Origin: Deltaproteobacteria bacterium | GTDB lineage: Bacteria > Myxococcota_A > Polyangia > Polyangiales > Ga0077539 | Direction of reading: 5' to 3' | Length of the DNA stretch: 40,768 nucleotides | Assembly (NCBI GenBank): GCA_947477565.1 | Contig: CANJUR010000042.1 | Coordinates: 1-40,768, forward strand | Shown: piece by piece, positions 35,720 through 40,768 of the stretch | How positions within the stretch are numbered: the first letter of the stretch is position 1 | Layout of the letters: the number at the start of each line of letters is the position of its first letter | Position numbers and translations under genes: made by a program | The notes under the pieces: model-generated | Seen by the model: only the letters and a program-made list of their open reading frames with translations | Databases searched by the model: none | Told to the model about the DNA's origin: nothing

Positions 35720-35964
35720 CGCTTCAGGCGCGTCTTCGCCTCCGCGTGGGAGACCACCCGCCCCTCGGACACCGCCATTTCTCCGCGCGCGATGCCGTCG
35801 AGCACCTGCATACGTTCGAGCAGCCGCTCGTAGCTCTCGACGTCGACCAGGTACGCGCTCGGAACACCGTGCGGCGTGATCATGATCGGCTCCTTGTCCC
35901 GCGCGACGTCAGCGATCAGTTCCGTGGCCTGTCGCTTTAGTATAGTGACGAGTTCGGTCCGCAT
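35707..35964 (-). CDS. Phd/YefM-family antitoxin
   Basis: 85 residues from the ATG at 35964 (MRTELVTILKRQATELIADV). The Phd/YefM N-terminal fold is seen in LKRQATELIADVARDKEPIM, then ITPHGVPSAYLVDVESYERL. The C-terminal part (GEMAVSEGRVVSHAEAKTRL) is the flexible toxin-binding region. It precedes and overlaps the toxin gene, the normal order for autoregulated parDE-like operons. It appears intact while the toxin is frameshifted, so it could now act as an orphan antitoxin. A longer upstream frame to 36168 runs into structured repeat 4 and is rejected. Confidence 0.85.
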   Translation of the reverse strand: MRTELVTILKRQATELIADVARDKEPIMITPHGVPSAYLVDVESYERLLERMQVLDGIARGEMAVSEGRVVSHAEAKTRLKRWLT

Positions 35965-36116
35965 AAAGTGACACTGGAGTAGCACTCGCGGACGGTCAAT
36001 CGACACCTCCATCGGCACTCGCGGCTGCTCCACGCGGTGATCGGTATGGTTGTGGCGGATATGAAATCCAACCCGGCAGGTGGTTGGCGCCGATTCGCCC
36101 ACGGGGTGCAGGTCGC

Positions 36117-36247
36117 CGACATCCCTTGGTGGATAAACGATCCAACAGCCCAATGTCCCTTCTGGCACGAATCCGTTGCAGTCACCGAAGTTCCCTTTGT
36201 TTGCGCCGTCGAGAGCACCCGCTCACTGCGCTGGAGGAGCCTTGCTG
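36117..36247. repeat. Structured intergenic repeat, copy 4
   Basis: Nearly identical over about 120 bp to copy 5 (37936-38068), so the HsdR-N-type pseudogene lies between direct repeats. Core GATAAACGATCCAACAGCCC, then TCCCTTCTGGCACG and CGTTGCAGTCACCG. Confidence 0.85.
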
Positions 36248-36650
36248 GCACCCGACGCCGAGCGAGAGCAGCAGCGCCCCCGCGAGGGCCTTGGCAGACG
36301 AAGGAAAGTTCAAGGGGATCGTTGGTGTGACCCTATTCCGATCGCCGCACCGGGACAACGTGGGCGCTGGGCCGCGGCAGTCGGGCGGGCGCGGGCACGA
36401 GATCGGAGGGGCCTGGGGCCGTACCTTCATTCTGATGCATCAGGCTAGCGTGACACGATCGCGACATTGTTGGACCGTCTGGGAGCCTCGCTTGGAGACC
36501 CCGGGCGCTCTGCGTACTGGTCTGCGCTACCCAGCTTTCCGGTGAGCCATAATTCCTTGCGCGAGACGGTCACAACGCGTGATGCTCAATCTGGCCGTAA
36601 GTGAAGCGGTTGGCGCGTGAGTTCGATGCGGCCCCCGGGAGAGAAGCAGC
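36248..36650. other. Intergenic stretch, no gene recognised
   Basis: Both strands are broken by stops or have non-coding composition. A minus-strand frame (36182-36430) contains a chance lipobox-like LSLGVGC, but ends soon after it. GGGAGAGAAG at 36637-36646 is the ribosome site of the following nuclease gene. Confidence 0.5.
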
Positions 36651-37826
36651 ATGGCGTTAGCGGATGACTTGAAGCAGCACGCGGAGCAGGTACGAAAGCG
36701 CCAGCCCAACGTGAAGGGCTAAGAGGCAACGAAACAGGCACTGATTCTACCGTTCCTTCAACACCTCGGGTTCGACATCTACGACCCGACGATTGTCCAG
36801 CCAGAGTTCGTCGCCGACTTCGCCAAGAAGAAGCCAAGCGGTCCGCTGGAGAAGGTCGACTTCGCGCTCCACGCTGGCGGGTTGCCGATCATTTTCATCG
36901 AATGCAAGGCGGTCGACGCTCATCTTCCAGCGCACGACGCTCAACTTGAGCGTTATTTCAACGCGGTTCCATCGGTGAAGTTGGGGATCATTACGGATGG
37001 CATCCGATATCGGTTCTTCACGGACCTCTCGACGCCCAATGTGATGGATCCTCGCCCGTTCTTTGAGTTCAACGTATTGCAGTTCAACGATCGAGACGTC
37101 GACACCCTTTTCCATTACACGGCGAACGAGTACCGTGCCGATCAGGTCCAGAAGCACGCTCAGGAACTTCGCTTTACCGATCAAGTGGGAGGGCTGCTCA
37201 GTGAACTGATGCGAAACCCGTCCGACGAGTTCGTTCGGTTTCTCCTCAGTCAACTGGATCTTGTGCCTGGAAAGGTCACCGCGAAGGTCGTCGAGGGCTT
37301 CGTACCTATCGTTCGTATGGCGTTCGCTGGTGCGGTGATGGAGATCACGACACGCGGACTGTCCCAAACGATGGCGGCGTTCACCGCTCCCACGATCCCA
37401 CAAATCGCCACAGTCATCACTCCACCGACAACCATTGATGCGGGGCCAGATCCTGCGAAGTCAGTGACGACTGCCGAGGAGATCGACCTATTCGAACGTG
37501 TTAGGAAGATCGTCGAGCACTCCCCGAGCAAGATGCCACTCGCGTACAAGGATAACGCGACCTATTTTTCACTAAACCTCGGCAACGTGCGGAGGTGGTT
37601 CCTCCGGTTCTTCGGGAACGGCCCGACGAAATACATCGTCCTCCGAATGCCATACGACACCCTGAAAGTGAGCCTCGGTGCTACCCCGGCCACCGCGGTG
37701 AACGTAATCGAGACGCGGGTAAATGTAGCATCGGGCGCGGAGGTCGATCGGTTGGCGGCCGCGATTCTCGCGACCTACGAGGCGGAGGCGCGTCGCAAGG
37801 ACGCTGATCCCGGCGGGGAAGCATAG
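36651..37826 (+). pseudogene. HsdR N-terminal-type (HSDR_N_2) nuclease with internal stop
   Basis: From the ATG at 36651, with a strong ribosome site, the frame reads MALADDLKQHAEQVRKRQPN and meets TAA at 36720-36722 (codon 24). It then continues in the same frame for 367 codons. Family members normally read NEEATKTALxxPFLQ here, so a single GAA-to-TAA change explains the stop. The downstream domain is clear: ALILPFLQHLGFDIYDP, KVDFAL (Asp of the PD-(D/E)XK site) and IIFIECKA (Glu-x-Lys). The next ATG, at 36882, would remove the catalytic Asp. A C-terminal domain of unknown type follows (about 230-391). It has visibly lower G+C than its neighbours, suggesting transfer. Confidence 0.8.
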
Positions 37827-37935
37827 ACGACGACCGAGTGCCTAACGGTGTTCGTACGCCGTTCGCCTGCCGCGATTGGCGACCTCGGTCGTCTGTCGAG
37901 GTCGCGACCCGATCATCTCAAGCGACCATACTTAC

Positions 37936-38068
37936 CGACATCCCTTGGTGGATAAACGATCCAACACCCCAATGTCCCTTCTGGCACGAATCCGTTGCAG
38001 TTACCGAAGTTCCCTTTGTTTGCGCCGTCGAGAGCACCCGCTCACCGCGCTGGAGAAGCCCTCGCTGA
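37936..38068. repeat. Structured intergenic repeat, copy 5
   Basis: Direct repeat of copy 4, downstream of the HsdR-N-type pseudogene and upstream of the DsbA-like gene. Two TTGACA hexamers follow at about 38194 and 38239 and could serve the next operon. Confidence 0.85.
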
Positions 38069-38292
38069 GCGACGGCCCCGACGGCGATCACTGCGACGCC
38101 GAAACCAACGAGCGCCCGAGCGTCAGCCGGTCACGCCAAGGCGCTCGCCAGGCCGCGCCAACGAACGTCCGCCATTTCTTGTTGGCAGGTGTTTGACAAA
38201 CGCAATTAGGGTCGCAACAGTGGGCAACTTTAGTGTCGCTTGACACCGAGCCGAAATCACGCGGAAACTTAACTTATGTGCGAAGTGATCTT

Positions 38293-38910
38293 GTGATCAC
38301 CACGATCCCGCCGCTGCCCGTGCTCTCGTCCCGCATCGTCGTGATGTCGGACTTCAACTGCCCGTACTGCTTCACGCTCAATGAGTGGCTGAGCGAGCTC
38401 GGCGCATCCACGCGCGTGCGGTGGATCGGCATCGAGCATCGGCCCGATCTGCCGCTGCGCCCTGCGAACCTCGACGTCGACGCGGGCCAGCTCGCGCTCG
38501 AGGTCTGCGACGTCGAGCGGCGTGCGCCGGAGGTCGCGGTGCGCAGCCCGGCGTTCTGGTGCAACTCGCGGCGCGCGCTCCTTCTGCAGAACGCCGTCGA
38601 GGTCGACGCGCCCGAAGAGGCCGCCGCGCTCCGGCAGCGCCTCTTCCGTGCGTATTGGCAAGAAGGGATCCCTCTCTGTGACGAGGCCGCGCTCGCGAGC
38701 GAGGCCCAGCGCTTCCCCGAGCTCGACCTCGAGGTCGAGGCCGCGGAGCTCGCACGGCTCACCGCGTGGTGGCGCACGCACGTCAACCGCATCCCCGCGA
38801 TGTTCGCGCCGACGGGCGTCGTGCACCTCGGCCTGCAAGACCGCGCGACGGTGCAGCGCTTCGTGCAGTCGGCGATCGCCGAGGCGTCCCCCGGCCCGGG
38901 CTGCGCGTGA
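38293..38910 (+). CDS. DsbA-like (FrnE/2-hydroxychromene isomerase-type) thioredoxin-fold protein
   Basis: 205 residues from the GTG at 38293; the frame is open to a GTG at 38233 and the true start is uncertain. The N-terminus IVVMSDFNCPYCFTLNEWL holds a CPYC redox pair (Cys23, Cys26) after the first beta strand, as in DsbA-family proteins. The insertion is helical. A cis-Pro position is seen in NRIPAMFAPTG, and the last helix follows (RATVQRFVQSAIAEA). No signal peptide, so it is probably cytoplasmic like FrnE. Its TGA overlaps the GTG of the histidine kinase gene, so the two are translationally coupled. That coupling suggests a redox input to signalling, but this is inference. Confidence 0.8.
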   Translation: MITTIPPLPVLSSRIVVMSDFNCPYCFTLNEWLSELGASTRVRWIGIEHRPDLPLRPANLDVDAGQLALEVCDVERRAPEVAVRSPAFWCNSRRALLLQNAVEVDAPEEAAALRQRLFRAYWQEGIPLCDEAALASEAQRFPELDLEVEAAELARLTAWWRTHVNRIPAMFAPTGVVHLGLQDRATVQRFVQSAIAEASPGPGCA

Positions 38911-39962
38911 GCGACGACGAGGTCCGCGCGCTGCGCCGCGAGGTCAAGCGCCTCGAGTACGAGTTGCGCGCCGCGACCTCGCAACTCCCGCTGTTGCGCG
39001 CGATGGTCGAGTCGACGAGCGACGGCATCGCGCTCCTCGACGAGAGCGGCCAGATCGTCGACCACAACCGCGCATTCGGCGACCTCGTCACAGGCGCTGC
39101 CGTCGGCGCACCGCTCGACGCGCTCTGCAGGAGCGCAGACGACGACGCGGGCTGGCCCCTCGATGCATCCCGCGACACGACGCCGAATCCGCACATCGTG
39201 CGCGCCGCCGCCGGACGCCCGCTCGAGCTCGTCGCGACCCGGAGCCGCGCGACGCCCGGCGTGACGTGGGTGATCGGTGCGCGCCTCCTCACCGACGCCG
39301 CCGTGCAGGCCCGCGCGCTCCACGAAGCGAGGCAGCGCGTCGCGACGCTGGGCTCGGAGCTCGCCGAGCGCGAGGTGCTGCTCCGCGAGATCCACCACCG
39401 CGTGAAGAACAACCTGCAGGTCGTCTCGAGCATGCTCTCGCTGCAGGCCGATCGCAGCGGCGCGCCCGAGGTTCAGGCGTCTCTCCAAAAGACCGTGCGC
39501 CGCGTGCGCTCGATGGCCCTCGTCCACCAGCTCCTCTACGGCGGAGAAGCGCTGTCGCACCTCGACGTCGCCCACTACGTGCGCACACTCACGGGCGAGC
39601 TGGCCGGCGCCCTCGACGCCGCGAACATCCTCCGCGTCGAGGCCGAATCCGTCGAGCTCGGCATCGATCAAGCGATCCCCTTCGGTCTGCTGCTCAACGA
39701 GCTTGTGACCAACGCCTACAAGCACGGCCGCTCGGCCGACGGCACCCACTCGGTGAGCGTGCGCGTCGCGCGCGCCGGCGACGAGGTCGTGCTCACCGTT
39801 CGTGACCGCGGCCCGGGCCTCCCAAGCGACATCTCGACGCGGCGGCGCGGCTCGCTCGGGATGACCCTCGTCGGCGCGCTCGTGCGACAGCTCGGCGGGC
39901 GCTGGACGACGACGTCCGACGACGGCGCCATCGTCGAAGTGCGCTTTCGACCGAGGGGATAA
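38907..39962 (+). CDS. PAS-HisKA_2 family sensor histidine kinase
   Basis: 351 residues from the GTG at 38907, overlapping the stop of the DsbA-like gene. Residues 3-25 form a short coiled coil. About 30-135 is a PAS-like domain (MVESTSDGIALLDESGQIVD, HNRAFGDLV). The dimerisation/phospho-acceptor region EREVLLREIHHRVKNNLQ (His163/164) is the HisKA_2 type. The ATPase domain has the N-box LLNELVTNAYKHG near 262, DRGPGLP and GSLGMTLVGALV. No membrane segments, so it is a soluble kinase. No response regulator is adjacent, which is usual for this family; its partner is unknown. Codon use is very GC-biased, in contrast to the preceding nuclease pseudogene. Confidence 0.9.
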   Translation: MSDDEVRALRREVKRLEYELRAATSQLPLLRAMVESTSDGIALLDESGQIVDHNRAFGDLVTGAAVGAPLDALCRSADDDAGWPLDASRDTTPNPHIVRAAAGRPLELVATRSRATPGVTWVIGARLLTDAAVQARALHEARQRVATLGSELAEREVLLREIHHRVKNNLQVVSSMLSLQADRSGAPEVQASLQKTVRRVRSMALVHQLLYGGEALSHLDVAHYVRTLTGELAGALDAANILRVEAESVELGIDQAIPFGLLLNELVTNAYKHGRSADGTHSVSVRVARAGDEVVLTVRDRGPGLPSDISTRRRGSLGMTLVGALVRQLGGRWTTTSDDGAIVEVRFRPRG

Positions 39963-40045
39963 GCGATTCAACGCCCCAGACCATCTGGCACGCATTCACT
40001 GCAGTTGCCGAAAGAGATAGCGGTTTGGCGAAGCGCCACCGCGGT
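39958..40045. repeat. Structured intergenic repeat, copy 6 (divergent)
   Basis: Shares GATAAGCGATTCAACGCCCC, then CATCTGGCACGCAT and TGCAGTTGCCGAAAG. Hairpin A is kept as CCAGA/TCTGG, while hairpin B is degraded. It directly follows the histidine kinase stop. Confidence 0.65.
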
Positions 40046-40335
40046 CGAGTGACAGTCAACCAGGCGGCATCAGTCGCTTTGCCGAGGTGCGGTTGAACGA
40101 AGCCGCGGAGCCTCCGAGCGTTCGTCAGTCCAGAACCCTATGGGCAAATTAGCCGAAGCCCTTGTTTCCCAGCGAATCGGTCGAGAGCGGGGAGGGTATT
40201 CGGGGGGTGTTCCGGGAGGCACATTGGGCGATGGCGGGGCGTCTCGTAACGCGGTCAGGACTAAAGATCTGTTGATAAATGGGGGGTCGGTGGAAGTATT
40301 CGTTCACCCCTCCGCGTTTACCTAACATGGTAACG
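40046..40335. other. Intergenic DNA before the IS element
   Basis: No gene recognised. It may include the left terminal inverted repeat of the IS1182-like element, which cannot be identified because the right end is outside the window. Confidence 0.4.
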
Positions 40336-40768
40336 ATGCGCGTCGCGAATCCCCACATCCGGGAGCCCCAACGCCTCCAGAGCGTGATCGTCTTCGAGGT
40401 TCCCGAGGACGCTTCCCGCGGATCACCCGGCTCGGGTCTTGTGGACGGTTCTCGGTGGCTTCGACCTCTCGGCGTTCTCCGCCGAGGTCACGTCTGTCGC
40501 AGGTGACGCGGGGCGTCCGCAGCTCAGCCCGCGCATGATGCTGACCCTGTGGTGCTTCGCGATCTCCGAGGGCGTCGGGAGCGCGCGCAAGATCGCGCGT
40601 TTGATCCGGCGCGACACGGCATACCGGTGGATCGTCGGCGATCTCACGGTGAGCCACGGCAAGCTCTCGAAGTTTCGACGCGAGCACGGCGCCGCCTTCG
40701 ATGCGCTCTTCACCGACGTCGTCGCGACGCTGATGCACAAGGGACTGCTGTCGCTCGACCTCGTCACC
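40336..40768 (+). mobile_element. IS1182-family transposase, 5' part, frameshifted
   Basis: The N-terminus reads MRVANPHIREPQRLQSVIVF and EVPED in one frame (40336-40410). After one extra base at about 40411 it continues in the next frame as LPADHPARVLWTVLGGFDLS. Then come GRPQLSPRMMLTLWCFAISE, GVGSARKIARL, DTAYRWIVGDLTVSHGKLSK and FRREHGAAFD. These are the conserved DUF772 blocks of IS1182-type DDE transposases (IS4-like fold). The catalytic DDE domain lies beyond the window. The frameshift at residue 25 suggests a decayed copy or a sequence error; the family is not generally known to use programmed frameshifting. Confidence 0.85.

Noticed and set aside
36182..36430. Minus-strand mini-lipoprotein with LSLGVGC
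   Set aside because: It starts without a ribosome site, overlaps repeat 4, and ends 28 residues after the Cys in a low-complexity tail.
36117..38068. attC-like integron sites in the repeat array (GATCCAAC resembles RYYYAAC)
   Set aside because: No matching GTTRRRY core was found downstream in any copy, copies 1-3 lack the pyrimidine pattern, and there is no integrase in the window.

Overview
The window is high in G+C and carries many secreted lipoproteins with Ca-binding and Cys-rich repeats (thrombospondin type-3, FG-GAP/VCBS, YHYH, PEGA, glycine-rich DUF1565-like). It also has a Ser/Thr kinase fused to a PilZ domain. This combination suggests a myxobacterium-like member of the Myxococcota (Polyangia, perhaps near Sandaracinaceae); that assignment is inference from gene content, not from a marker gene.

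Layout. Positions 1-1350 hold the tail of an Rpn-like gene with RGEA repeats, then about 1 kb of decayed sequence with a rhodanese-like remnant on the minus strand. Positions 1352-18850 are mainly chromosomal backbone: HupE/UreJ-like membrane protein plus YHYH lipoprotein, inosine/guanosine kinase (gsk), TSP3/ricin-like lipoprotein, a Uma2 nuclease preceded by a tandem-repeat and nested-palindrome block, a small HExxH protein, an FG-GAP/ASPIC lipoprotein, guaA, a PEGA lipoprotein, a TVP38-type membrane protein, a FadL-type porin, and an NFACT/RqcH-like gene. A zeta-toxin module sits against the 3' end of the NFACT gene and is bracketed by an exact 42-bp duplication of that gene's end.

Positions 19018-32888 hold a kinase-PilZ protein, a giant Cys-rich lipoprotein, Lon protease with a complex upstream region, a prolyl oligopeptidase, and a two-gene operon of PhoD-type phosphatase and Gly-rich lipoprotein.

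Positions 32900-40768 look like an accessory region. Six copies of an intergenic repeat, all in one orientation and able to form two short hairpins with paired base changes, separate small gene units. These units are two Uma2 paralogues, a Phd-ParE toxin-antitoxin pair (toxin frameshifted), an HsdR-N-type nuclease with an internal stop, and a translationally coupled DsbA-like thioredoxin plus histidine kinase. The window ends inside an IS1182-like transposase that also carries a frameshift. The repeat-separated array and the zeta islet are the two most notable signals. No tRNA, rRNA or CRISPR array was seen.
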